Below, piece by piece: positions 54,958-62,957 of a stretch of 64,000 nt of DNA. The stretch comes from Chromatiaceae bacterium (GTDB lineage: Bacteria > Pseudomonadota > Gammaproteobacteria > Chromatiales > Chromatiaceae). Position numbers and translations under genes: made by a program. Position 1 is the stretch's first letter. Every line of letters begins with the position of its first letter. Where the stretch lies: assembly GCA_016714645.1 (NCBI GenBank), contig JADKCI010000002.1:496001-560000 (forward strand), read 5' to 3'. A model generated the notes under the pieces. The model was given only the letters and a program-made list of their open reading frames with translations, was not told the origin of the DNA and made no database searches.

Positions 54958-55761
54958 TCAGAAGAAGGTGGTGACCGCCGCATCCAGGGCGTCCCGCATA
55001 TCCGGATCGTCGGTGATCGGGCGCACCAGCGCGACGCGGCAGGCGGCCTCGGGTTTCACCCCCTTGGCGATCAGGCTGCCGGCGTAGATCAGCATGCGGG
55101 TGGAGAGGCCTTCGTCCAGGCCGTGGCCCTTGAGGTTGCGCGACCGCTCGGCGATCGACACCAGCTTGCCGGCCACCTCGCCGGAAGCACCGGATTCGTG
55201 CATGACGATTTCCGTTTCGATGGCGTGCTCGGGATAGGTAAAGTCCAGCCCCCCAAAACGCTGCTTGGTGGACTGTTTCAGATCCTTCATCAGGCTCTGA
55301 TAGCCGGGATTGTAGGAAATGACCAGCTGAAAATCGGGGTGGGCATGGACCAGTTCGCCCTTCTTCTCCAGCGGCAGTACCCGGCGGTTGTCGGTCAAGG
55401 GGTGGATCACCACGGTGGTGTCCTGGCGCGCCTCGACCACTTCATCGAGATATACGATGGCCCCAAAGCGCGCGCCGATGGCCAACGGGCCATCCTGCCA
55501 TTCGGTACCCTGGGCGGAAAGCAGGAAGCGACCGACCAGGTCGCTGGCGGTCATGTCTTCGTTACAGGCCACGGTAATCAGCGGCTTGCCGAGCCTGTAG
55601 GCCATGTATTCGACGAAGCGGGTCTTGCCGCAGCCGGTCGGGCCTTTCAGCATCATCGGCATGCGGACGGAATAGGCGGCCTCAAACAGTTCCACTTCGT
55701 CGGCGACGGCACGGTAGTAGGGTTCCTGGGCGATGCGGTATTGATCGACGATGTTGCTCAT
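54958..55761 (-). CDS. cbbQ: RuBisCO activase AAA+ ATPase CbbQ
   Basis: 267 residues from ATG 55761 (MSNIVDQYRIAQEPYYRAVA); the in-frame extension to 55818 falls in the hairpin repeat and is unlikely. MoxR-type AAA+ with Walker A GPTGCGKT (40-47), Walker B AIVYLDEV (101-108), and sensor/arginine-finger region VISYNPGYQ. Works with CbbO to restore inhibited form I RuBisCO. Presence of Q and O marks the adjacent enzyme as the non-carboxysomal IAq type. Confidence 0.95.
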   Translation of the reverse strand: MSNIVDQYRIAQEPYYRAVADEVELFEAAYSVRMPMMLKGPTGCGKTRFVEYMAYRLGKPLITVACNEDMTASDLVGRFLLSAQGTEWQDGPLAIGARFGAIVYLDEVVEARQDTTVVIHPLTDNRRVLPLEKKGELVHAHPDFQLVISYNPGYQSLMKDLKQSTKQRFGGLDFTYPEHAIETEIVMHESGASGEVAGKLVSIAERSRNLKGHGLDEGLSTRMLIYAGSLIAKGVKPEAACRVALVRPITDDPDMRDALDAAVTTFF

Positions 55762-55771
55762 TGCGTCCTCC

Positions 55772-55823
55772 GTAGGGTGCGCCGTGCGCACCGTCTTGAA
55801 TGGGTGCGCAGGGCGCACCCTAC
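55772..55823. repeat. Inverted repeat in the cbbS-cbbQ spacer (REP-like)
   Basis: A 21-bp arm (55772-55792) and its near-perfect reverse complement (55803-55823, one mismatch) enclose a ten-base loop. The arms begin GTAGGGTGCGCC, a word seen in dispersed intergenic repeats of many proteobacteria. Located directly upstream of the cbbQ ribosome-binding region. Confidence 0.75.
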
Positions 55824-55846
55824 CCGGCCCCCGTCAAGGGGGCCGG
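55824..55846 (-). terminator. Second hairpin in the cbbS-cbbQ spacer
   Basis: Perfect 9-bp G/C stem (55824-55832 with 55838-55846), 20 bases after the cbbS stop, abutting the REP-like repeat. No T-run follows. Probably protects the cbbLS transcript 3' end or partially attenuates read-through, keeping CbbQO below subunit levels. Confidence 0.5.
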
Positions 55847-55866
55847 TACTGCGGTTGATGCGCGAA

Positions 55867-56223
55867 TCAGACCGTCTTGCCGCGGAAGATGACCATGGCC
55901 GCGCCTTGCGACTGCTTAAAGTTGTCGTAGCCGACCAGACGCACATGGTTGTTGGGGTTGGCCTTGTGGCAGGCCTCGGCCTCGGCGAGCACGACATCGA
56001 CGTCGGTTTCGCCGAACATCGGTAGCTTCCACATATACCAGTAGGAGTCCATCAGGTATTCGGGTTCGATGTGCTCGATGGACGGGTTCCAGCCCTTCTT
56101 TACCAGATACTCGACCTGTTTCTTGATGCCGGCCGCGTCCATGGCCGGCAGGTAAGAGAAGGTCTCGAATTTGCGGCTGGCGGGATCGCTCAAGCGGCTT
56201 TGGTAATCCAAAACTTCAGACAT
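55867..56223 (-). CDS. cbbS: RuBisCO small subunit, form I
   Basis: 118 residues with the conserved KFETFSYLPAM opening, QVEYLVKKGWNPSIEH and the DSYWYMWKLPMFGE core. Assembles as S8 on the L8 core. Located 83 bases downstream of cbbL in the same transcript. Confidence 0.97.
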   Translation of the reverse strand: MSEVLDYQSRLSDPASRKFETFSYLPAMDAAGIKKQVEYLVKKGWNPSIEHIEPEYLMDSYWYMWKLPMFGETDVDVVLAEAEACHKANPNNHVRLVGYDNFKQSQGAAMVIFRGKTV

Positions 56224-56306
56224 GATATTTCCTCTTCAATTGCGTATCTGTGACCCGGATGGCGCGCGCCGCGCGCCTGAAATGTCCTAGCGTCAAACCC
56301 TCGGGT

Positions 56307-57728
56307 TTACTTGTGGGCCACGTCCAGCTTGTCCACGGTGTCAAACTCGAACTTGATCTCTTTCCAGGTTTCCATGGCGATCTTCAGTTCCGGGCTGTGC
56401 GCGGCGGCGGCGGTCAGGATTTCCTTGCCTTCTTTTTCGAGGGCGCGGCCCTGGTTGCGCGCTTCCACGCAGGCTTCCAGCGCGACGCGGTTGGCGGCGG
56501 CGCCCGCGGCGTTGCCCCAGGGGTGGCCGAGCGTGCCGCCACCGAACTGCAGCACGGAGTCATCGCCGAAGATGCTGACCAGCGCGGGCATGTGCCACAC
56601 GTGGATGCCGCCGGACGCCACCGGGATCACGCCGGGCATGGAACCCCAGTCCTGATCGAAGAAGAGGCCGCGGCTACGATCTTCCTTGATGAATTCGTCA
56701 CGCATGGTGTCGATCCAGCCCAGGGTCGCTTCGCGGTCGCCTTCCAGCTTGCCGACGACGGTACCGGAGTGTAGATGGTCACCACCCGACAGACGCAACA
56801 CCTTGGTCAGCACGCGGAAGTGGATACCGTGGTGCGGGTTGCGGTCGAGCACGGCGTGCATGGCGCGGTGGATGTGCAGCAGCATGCCGTTGTCGCGACA
56901 CCAGTTGGCTAGGCCCGTGTTGGCCGTCAGACCGCCGGTGAGGAAGTCGTGCATGATGATGGGGGCGCCGATTTCCTTGGCGAACTCGGCCCGCTTGTAC
57001 ATCTCTTCCGGGGTCGGCGCGGTGACGTTCAGGTAGTGGCCCTTGCGCTCGCCGGTCTCGCGCTGCGCCTTCAGGGTCGCTTCGTGCACGAAGGAGAAAC
57101 GGTCACGCCAACGCATGAAGGGCTGGCTATTGACGTTCTCGTCGTCCTTGGTGAAGTCCAGACCGCCGCGCAGGCATTCGTACACGGCACGGCCGTAGTT
57201 CTTGGCGGACAGCCCCAGCTTCGGCTTGATGGTGCAGCCCAGCAGCGGACGGCCGTACTTGTTCATGCGGTCGCGCTCGACCTGGATGCCGGCCGGCGGG
57301 CCGCCACAGGTTTTCACGTAGGCGATCGGGAAGCGGATGTCTTCCAGACGCAGGGCGCGCAGCGCCTTGAAGCCGAATACGTTGCCGACCAGCGAGGTCA
57401 GCACGTTGACCACGGAGCCTTCTTCGAACAGGTCGATCGGGTAGGCCACGAAGGCGTAAAAGCAGGTATCGTCGCCGGGCACGTCTTCGATACGATAGGC
57501 GCGGCCCTTGTAGTAATCCAGGTCGGTCAGCAGATCGGTCCATACCGTGGTCCAGGTGCCCGTGGAGGACTCGGCGGCCACGGCGGCTGCGACTTCCTCC
57601 CGCGGCACACCCGGTTGCGGGGTGACCTTAAAGCAGGCAAGGATGTCGGTATCCAGCGGGGTGTAGTCTGGGGTCCAGTAAGTCTGGCGATATTCCTTTA
57701 CACCAGCGTTGTAGGTCTTTACGGCCAT
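56307..57728 (-). CDS. cbbL: RuBisCO large subunit, form I (IA-like)
   Basis: 473 residues. Catalyses carboxylation (and oxygenation) of ribulose 1,5-bisphosphate. Catalytic Lys168 and Lys170 lie in GCTIKPKLGLS. Lys194, the carbamylated residue, and the Mg ligands Asp196 and Glu197 lie in DFTKDDENVNSQP. Loop 6 is in GTVVGKLEGDR. The N-terminus (MAVKTYNAGVKEYRQTYW) and overall sequence are those of form IA of proteobacteria. With cbbQO downstream and no carboxysome shell genes in the window, the non-carboxysomal IAq subtype is inferred. A TTGGAGCG ribosome-binding site precedes ATG 57728. Confidence 0.97.
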   Translation of the reverse strand: MAVKTYNAGVKEYRQTYWTPDYTPLDTDILACFKVTPQPGVPREEVAAAVAAESSTGTWTTVWTDLLTDLDYYKGRAYRIEDVPGDDTCFYAFVAYPIDLFEEGSVVNVLTSLVGNVFGFKALRALRLEDIRFPIAYVKTCGGPPAGIQVERDRMNKYGRPLLGCTIKPKLGLSAKNYGRAVYECLRGGLDFTKDDENVNSQPFMRWRDRFSFVHEATLKAQRETGERKGHYLNVTAPTPEEMYKRAEFAKEIGAPIIMHDFLTGGLTANTGLANWCRDNGMLLHIHRAMHAVLDRNPHHGIHFRVLTKVLRLSGGDHLHSGTVVGKLEGDREATLGWIDTMRDEFIKEDRSRGLFFDQDWGSMPGVIPVASGGIHVWHMPALVSIFGDDSVLQFGGGTLGHPWGNAAGAAANRVALEACVEARNQGRALEKEGKEILTAAAAHSPELKIAMETWKEIKFEFDTVDKLDVAHK

Positions 57729-57842
57729 GGTTCGGTTCGCTCCAAAGAGTCAGTGGATCGGTAGGTCGCGCGCGCCGGTCCTCGCCCTTGGGCAAAAAAC
57801 AGGCATCGGTGAGCGACCTGGTAGACTTTAGGGCAAATAATC

Positions 57843-57865
57843 TATAAATAACAATAGTATTTATA
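57843..57865. promoter_or_regulatory. AT-rich dyad between cbbL and cbbR, probable CbbR operator
   Basis: TATAAATA (57843-57850) and its exact reverse complement TATTTATA (57858-57865) are separated by seven bases. The element contains overlapping T-N11-A patterns as in LysR-type boxes. It sits about 25 bases before the cbbR start and 115 bases before the cbbL start, in a block of AT-rich DNA (57826-57890) unlike its surroundings. The operator role is inferred from position and symmetry. Confidence 0.6.
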
Positions 57866-57889
57866 TATTAGAACCATTTACTCTTGTAT

Positions 57890-58789
57890 ATGATCCATCA
57901 CTGGACCCTGCAACAGATGCGCCTGTTCGAGGCCGTCGCGCGGCACCGCAGCTTCACGCGCGCGGCGGAAGAACTGCATCTGACCCAGCCGGCGGTCTCC
58001 ATCCAGATCAAGCGCCTGGGGGATAGCATCGGCATGCCGCTGATAGAGCAGGTCGGCAAGAAACTCTTTCTTACCCACGCTGGCGAGGAGGTCTACGCGA
58101 CGTCCCGCGAGGTGGCAGGCCGGCTCAAGCAGCTCGCTGGCACCCTAGCCGACATGAAGGGCAGGGTGGTCGGTCCCTTGCGCGTCGGCGCCGTGAGTTC
58201 GGCGAAGTTCTTCCTGCCGCATTTTCTGGGCCGATTTCTCCGCGAGCACCCAGAGGTCAAGCCCCTCCTCAAGGTGACCAACCGGGAACGGGTGATCGAG
58301 CGCCTCATCGCCAACGAAGACGATTTCGTGGTCATGGGCCAGGTGCCGGGAGACCTGTCCCTGAGTGTCCATCCCTTTCTGGAAAATGTCCTGGTGCCCA
58401 TTGCCCACCCTGACCACCCCCTGGCACGCCAAGGCGGGATTCCGCTGGAGCAATTCGCCGCGGAACGTTTCCTGATGCGCGAGCCGGGTTCCGGCACGCG
58501 CTTGACGACCGAGCGCCTGCTTACCGAGCAGGGCATCAAGGCCAACACTTACATGGAATTGGGGTCCAGCGAGGCGATCAAGCAGGCCGTCATGGCGGGG
58601 CTGGGCGTGTCGGTGCAGTCCATGAGCAGCATGTCCCTGGAGGTGGAAATTGGTCGTATCGCGGTGCTGGACGTGGCGGGATTCCCCCTCCGCGGGATGT
58701 GGCATGCCGTGCATCTGCAAGGCAAGCACTTGAGCCTGACCGCCACGACCTTCTTGGAATTTCTGGTGACGGAACGACATGACGGATAA
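57890..58789 (+). CDS. cbbR: LysR-type regulator of CO2 fixation, CbbR
   Basis: 299 residues from ATG 57890. The N-terminal winged helix-turn-helix (FEAVARHRSFTRAAEELHLT, QPAVSIQIKRL) is followed by a substrate-binding-protein-like effector domain with PLRVGAVSSAKFFLPHFLG. Divergent orientation from cbbL is the standard CbbR arrangement. An in-frame TTG at 57884 is less likely as the start. Confidence 0.93.
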   Translation: MIHHWTLQQMRLFEAVARHRSFTRAAEELHLTQPAVSIQIKRLGDSIGMPLIEQVGKKLFLTHAGEEVYATSREVAGRLKQLAGTLADMKGRVVGPLRVGAVSSAKFFLPHFLGRFLREHPEVKPLLKVTNRERVIERLIANEDDFVVMGQVPGDLSLSVHPFLENVLVPIAHPDHPLARQGGIPLEQFAAERFLMREPGSGTRLTTERLLTEQGIKANTYMELGSSEAIKQAVMAGLGVSVQSMSSMSLEVEIGRIAVLDVAGFPLRGMWHAVHLQGKHLSLTATTFLEFLVTERHDG

Positions 58790-58801
58790 GGTGGGCTGAA
58801 A

Positions 58802-59218
58802 TCAGTCTGGGCGCGGGGATATGTTCAATACTCGGCCTGGTATTTGCAGCCGTCGGCGTGAATCCAGCAGGCTCAGCGCGGCATGGAAGTCGCGCTGCAA
58901 GCGCCGGTGCGTATCCCGTGCCTCTGGCGTATAGAAGACCGCCTGGTAAGCCACCGCCTCATCCAGTGACGTGCGCGCCTGGGGTTTGAAACCCCGCCAG
59001 GCAATTTCCACCCAGCGTTTGTACTGGCTATCCACAAAAATGATCTCCTCGGCATCTACCACCGCCAGGTATTGCATGCTGCGAATGGGTACGAACACGC
59101 AACGGGTTGCGCTGGCAGTCAGCAGGATGCGGGATAGGTTGTAGCTGGCGGCGGGGAGCCTTGACTCCTCTTGCGCCAGCGCTGGCCCGCGTTCGAAGGA
59201 TTCCAGTGTGTAGGCCAT
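58802..59218 (-). CDS. Conserved protein of unknown function
   Basis: 138 residues, starting MAYTLESFERGPALAQEESR. Soluble, no signal peptide. A beta-rich middle (CVFVPIRSMQYLAVVDAEEI, IIFVDSQYKRWVEIAWRGF) is followed by a helical, basic C-terminal half. I do not recognise the family. It converges with cbbR (13 bases between stops) and reads in the same direction as the sodium-channel gene upstream. Codon use is like the core genome. Confidence 0.6.
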   Translation of the reverse strand: MAYTLESFERGPALAQEESRLPAASYNLSRILLTASATRCVFVPIRSMQYLAVVDAEEIIFVDSQYKRWVEIAWRGFKPQARTSLDEAVAYQAVFYTPEARDTHRRLQRDFHAALSLLDSRRRLQIPGRVLNISPRPD

Positions 59219-59248
59219 GTCGATTCTGCTCGGTGAGGGATGGGGATT

Positions 59249-59525
59249 TCAACCGCCAGCGGAGGGGGAGGGTCGGGATTCGTGCAAGACAGCATCGAGG
59301 CTGACCTCTGGCACGACCAGAATAAGCAGGATGTTGCTTTCACCTTCCAGTACGCCGGGTTGCAAACCGGCGCTGCCTGCCCCGCGTGCTTCGAGGAAGG
59401 TGTATCCGGACGCATTGTGTTGTTCATCAATAGCAGTCAATTTGCTGGGCCATGCGGTACATGCCAACCGCCAGGGTCACCGTCACCACCGCCGGCAGGT
59501 CCTCGGAAATCTCGATGCTCTGCCT
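59249..59525 (-). pseudogene. Possible remnant of a P-II-like signalling protein
   Basis: Two minus-strand frames carry protein-like sequence in succession. One follows the sodium-channel stop (IEISEDLPAVVTVTLAVG) and ends in two stops near 59430. The other, open from 59467 to 59249, contains NASGYTFLEARGAGSAG and ESNILLILVVPEVSLDA. The second is reminiscent of the T-loop and core strands of P-II or carboxysome-type P-II-like proteins, but the C-terminal third is missing. The family link is by eye only. Confidence 0.35.
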
Positions 59526-60407
59526 TTAGGAATCGGGCGGGCGCGGCGCCGGCGTCTGCGCCAGCCCCCCCTGCGACAACAGCGCCTTTAGTTCCCGGAT
59601 GTCTTCGCGCAACGCCTGCACCTCGCCATGCAGATCCGCTTCGAGCTGTTCGCTGACCTGCGCCACCGCCGCGACCGTCGCCTGATGTTCCGTCTCGCTA
59701 TAGCTCTGCATGGCGTTGACGATGATGGCGATGAACAAGTTGAGCATGGTGAAGGTGGCCACCAGGATGAAAGGCACGAAAAATGCCCAGGCATAGGGGA
59801 AGCTTTCCATCACCGGCCGGGCTATGCCCATCGACCAGCTTTCCAAGGTCATGATCTGGAACAGGGTATAGAGCGAGCGCCCCAGGTGGCCGAACCATTC
59901 CGGGTAGGCGGCGGCGAACAGATTGGTGGCGATCACCGCGAACACGTAATAGATAATCGCCAGCAGCAACGCGATGGAAAAGAGCCCCGGGATGGCCCCA
60001 AGCAGGGCGCTCACCACACGCCGCATGGAGGGCACCAGGGTCAGTAGCCGCAGCACGCGCAAGACGCGCAAGGCGCGCAGCACGGCGAGCGGTCCGGCTG
60101 CCGGGACCAGGGCGATGGCGACGACGGCGAAATCGAACAGGCTCCAGGGGTCGCGCCAGAAGGCGCCCCGATGCACATAAAGCCGCAGAGCAATCTCCAC
60201 CACGAACACGCTCAGGATCGCTTGATCCAGCGCCAGCATTAGCCCGCCCGCTGCTGCCATGGCGGCGGGCCAAGTCTCCAGCCCGAGCAAGACGGCGTTG
60301 ATTATGATTAGGGCGATGATGGTGCCCTGCACGCGGGCGTTGGCAATGAAGGCGCCCAGCTTTGTGCGCAGGCTTGCTGGGCCAGGCGGTACGACGCGAT
60401 TTGTCAT
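59526..60407 (-). CDS. Bacterial voltage-gated sodium channel (NaChBac/NavAb type)
   Basis: 293 residues from ATG 60407. A one-repeat, six-helix channel. S4 voltage sensor with Arg111, 114, 117 and 120 at every third position (VLRALRVLRVLRLL). The selectivity filter TLESWS (187-192) is followed by MGIARPVM, which matches NaChBac/NavAb/NavMs rather than K+ or Ca2+ channels. S6 (FILVATFTMLNLFIAIIVNA) continues into a C-terminal neck and coiled coil (VSEQLEADLHGEVQALRE, RELKALLSQ) that would hold the tetramer. The N-terminal extension of the frame to 60491 is not channel-like. Confidence 0.92.
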   Translation of the reverse strand: MTNRVVPPGPASLRTKLGAFIANARVQGTIIALIIINAVLLGLETWPAAMAAAGGLMLALDQAILSVFVVEIALRLYVHRGAFWRDPWSLFDFAVVAIALVPAAGPLAVLRALRVLRVLRLLTLVPSMRRVVSALLGAIPGLFSIALLLAIIYYVFAVIATNLFAAAYPEWFGHLGRSLYTLFQIMTLESWSMGIARPVMESFPYAWAFFVPFILVATFTMLNLFIAIIVNAMQSYSETEHQATVAAVAQVSEQLEADLHGEVQALREDIRELKALLSQGGLAQTPAPRPPDS

Positions 60408-60494
60408 TTGGGATACCTCACCAGGGGGGCGGGTGGCCAGCCATGTCCGCCCCCTGTAGCGGTCGGCTGTTGCCAACTCATCGCCAAACAATCA

Positions 60495-60805
60495 GTGGGA
60501 TGGCTGGTTGCGGGTGGCGATCAGGTTGGCGATGACGCTCGCCCCATCAGCACCGCGACGATAGCCAGCTAGGCCTGCACCGGCACATGATACCAAGGCG
60601 CGATCGGCATCTTGGTGCCGATGAAGGTCAGCACCATGGCCAGACCCTGCTTCAGCAGGTGGCAGCGATCCGCCATGTCGGCGAGCAGGCAATATCAGGC
60701 TCGCAGTCCCATGATGGTAAAGGTGTTGGAGGTGAAGACGATGAGGGGTCCGTGGTGATGGCGAAGATGGCCGGGATGGAGTCCACCGCGAATGAATTAT
60801 GGCGC
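60495..60805 (-). pseudogene. TerC-family membrane protein remnant
   Basis: Fragments of the C-terminal half of a TerC/Alx protein are spread over three frames: NSFAVDSIPAIFAITTDP, then LIVFTSNTFTIMGLRA, then CHLLKQGLAMVLTFIGTKM, and finally ASVIANLIATRNQPSH. An in-frame TAG after WYHVPVQA and at least three frameshifts break it. The N-terminal half is absent. Family assignment rests on the conserved DSIPAIFA motif. Confidence 0.75.
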
Positions 60806-60879
60806 AAGAGTCGGGGGGCTCCGCCCGCCGGCGGCGCGCACCAAGCGGTCGTTGACCGCCCACCAGGCCTCCAAGGCCG

Positions 60880-61301
60880 GCGGTGCATCTACCCAGCAGC
60901 AGGTCGAAGCCGGTAAGGTCAATGTCGCGCAGTGCGGCGAGCGGCAGCGCGCCGGGGCGCAATACGCGCGCCTGCGCATTGAGCAGCGAGACGATGGTGG
61001 ACTCCAGGCCCCAGCGACAGGGACCGCCGTCCAGCATCCGGTCCACCTGTCCGCCCAGTGCCGTGCGCACCATGAGGCGACGCGCCATCTCTGGTATCCC
61101 GGCGGCCCAGTCGAGGGCCTGGTCGGCGGAGGCTAGATGCACGATCAGCGGGTGGTCGGCCGGGCGCCCCTTGATGGCGAATACGCGCCGCACTGCCGCC
61201 GCATTGCGGGTATCGGCTCCCAGGCCATAGACGGTCTCGGTGGGAAAGGCCACCACACCGCCCGCGCCCAAGCAGGCCACTGCATCTTCGATCTCATTCA
61301 A
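60880..61301 (-). pseudogene. TsaC/Sua5 (YrdC)-like remnant with internal deletion
   Basis: Begins at TTG 61301, overlapping the purK stop. The opening is typical YrdC: GGVVAFPTETVYGLGADTRN and FAIKGRPADHPLIVHL. After PEMARRLM the sequence jumps directly to GGQVDRMLDGGPCRWGLEST. The central segment of the fold, including the WPGPLTLVL and SANRSG-type motifs (about 65-75 residues), is missing. No frameshift up to that point. The 3' end runs into the TerC remnant. A functional t6A-synthesis enzyme cannot be made from this copy. Confidence 0.8.
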
Positions 61302-62439
61302 CGCGGATACCCAGGGCCGCACGGGCCACCATGGCGGTCTCGCGCAAGGTGGCCAGATCCGTGCCGAGCAGGGTGAAATGGCCCATCTTGCGGCCCGGCC
61401 GCGCCTGTAGCTTGCCATAGAGATGCAGTTTGAGGTTGGGGAGCGCAAGCAGCTTGGCCCAGTCTGGCTCTTTTACCGGGCCAGCGGCGCCGTCGGGATA
61501 CCAGAGGTCGCCCAGAAGATTGACCATCAAGGCGGTGCAATGGGCGCGGGTATCGCCCGGCGTTAGGCCGCAGAGGGCTCGCACCTGCTGCTCGAATTGA
61601 TTGGTGACGCAGGTATCCAGGCTGTAGTGGCCGGAATTGTGGGCCCGGGGCGCGATTTCATTCACATAGAGCCGGCCCGCGACGACGAAGAACTCGACGC
61701 ACAGGGTGCCGACATAACCCATCCGCTCGGCAATCCCTTCGGCAATCTCCCTGGCCTCCGCGCCCAGATCGCCGGGGGCCGGGGCGATGGAGATTTCCAG
61801 AATGCCCCGGCGATGATGGTTCTCGCTGGCGGGGAAGCACCCGATCCGGCCAGTCTCGTCGCGGGCCAGCACCACCGAGACCTCGCCGTCGAGGGCCATC
61901 CGATGGTCCAACACGCAGGGCTCGTCCCCGAGCTGGCGATAGGCCGCCAGCACCTCTGACCTCCCCCTCACCCCTATCTGCCCCTTGCCGTCGTAGCCAC
62001 CGCGGGCGACCTTGAGAATGCCAGGAAAGAGACCGTCTTGAACCTTCTCAATGTCGTCCGCGCCGCGGATATCGGCATAGGGCGCATGCGGAAAGCCATG
62101 CGCCTTGAGAAAACCCTTCTCCGCGCTGCGATTCTGGCAGATGCGCACGGCCTCGGCGCCGGGTCGCACGGGCAGGAATCTGGCCAGATAGGCCAGGGAG
62201 TCCGCCGGTACCTTCTCAAACTCGGTGGTGACGGCGGAGCAGGCCGCCGCCATCCGCTCGATGGCATGGCGGTCGTCGTAATCGGCCAGCAGATGCGCGT
62301 CGGCAATGCGTCCGGCGGGGCTGTCGCGGTCTGGATCGAGGACCATGACCCGGTAGCCCAGCTCGTTGGCCGCCATGACGAAGTAGCGGCCTAACTGACC
62401 ACCGCCGAGCACGCCCAGCATGGCGGGGGGCGAGATCAC
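61294..62439 (-). CDS. purK: N5-carboxyaminoimidazole ribonucleotide synthase
   Basis: 381 residues from GTG 62439 (overlapping the purE stop as GTGA); an ATG six codons in (62421, MLGVLGGGQLGRYF) is the alternative. ATP-grasp enzyme converting AIR, ATP and bicarbonate to N5-CAIR in purine synthesis. Key stretches: ATTEFEKVPADSLAYLA-like (here VTTEFEKVPADSL), KVARGGYDGKGQ and VNEIAPRAHNSGHYS. Complete. Bicarbonate as substrate is its only link to the nearby carbon-fixation genes. Confidence 0.95.
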   Translation of the reverse strand: MISPPAMLGVLGGGQLGRYFVMAANELGYRVMVLDPDRDSPAGRIADAHLLADYDDRHAIERMAAACSAVTTEFEKVPADSLAYLARFLPVRPGAEAVRICQNRSAEKGFLKAHGFPHAPYADIRGADDIEKVQDGLFPGILKVARGGYDGKGQIGVRGRSEVLAAYRQLGDEPCVLDHRMALDGEVSVVLARDETGRIGCFPASENHHRRGILEISIAPAPGDLGAEAREIAEGIAERMGYVGTLCVEFFVVAGRLYVNEIAPRAHNSGHYSLDTCVTNQFEQQVRALCGLTPGDTRAHCTALMVNLLGDLWYPDGAAGPVKEPDWAKLLALPNLKLHLYGKLQARPGRKMGHFTLLGTDLATLRETAMVARAALGIRVE

Positions 62440-62957
62440 AGCGGCCTGGCCAGCTGCATGGCCAGCGCCTTGTCGGTCTGGCGTTGGCGGAAATCGTCGA
62501 GTCTGGCGGCCAGTGTACAGCCAAACTCGTCGCTGCGGGTCGCCAGCATGGCAACGGCGAACAGGGCCGCATTGGCGGCCCCGGCCTCGCCGACGGCGAA
62601 GGTCGCCACCGGGATCCCCCTCGGCATCTGGACGATGGAGAGGAGCGAATCCAGTCCCGACAAGTGCTTGGAGGGCACCGGTACCCCCAGTACGGGTATG
62701 GGGGTCTTGGCGGCCAGCATGCCCGGCAGGTGTGCCGCGCCGCCCGCACCGGCGATGATGGCGGCAAGACCTCGCTCGCGCGCCCTCTCGGCGTAGTCGA
62801 ACAACAGATCCGGCGTGCGGTGGGCCGAGACGACTCGGGCCTCGTAGGGAACCCCAAGTTCGTCGAAGATCCTGGCAGCGGCCTGCATCACCGGCCAGTC
62901 CGAATCCGAGCCCATGAGGATGGCGACCTGGGGGCTGTTCTCGCTCGCAACCTTCAT
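62436..62957 (-). CDS. purE: N5-carboxyaminoimidazole ribonucleotide mutase
   Basis: 173 residues. Class I PurE with MGSDSDWPVMQAAA near the N-terminus, the catalytic His in VVSAHRTPD, and the GAGGAAHLPGMLAA loop. Rearranges N5-CAIR to CAIR. Overlaps the HPF gene by four bases upstream and purK downstream, giving a tightly coupled HPF-purE-purK unit. Confidence 0.96.
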   Translation of the reverse strand: MKVASENSPQVAILMGSDSDWPVMQAAARIFDELGVPYEARVVSAHRTPDLLFDYAERARERGLAAIIAGAGGAAHLPGMLAAKTPIPVLGVPVPSKHLSGLDSLLSIVQMPRGIPVATFAVGEAGAANAALFAVAMLATRSDEFGCTLAARLDDFRQRQTDKALAMQLARPL

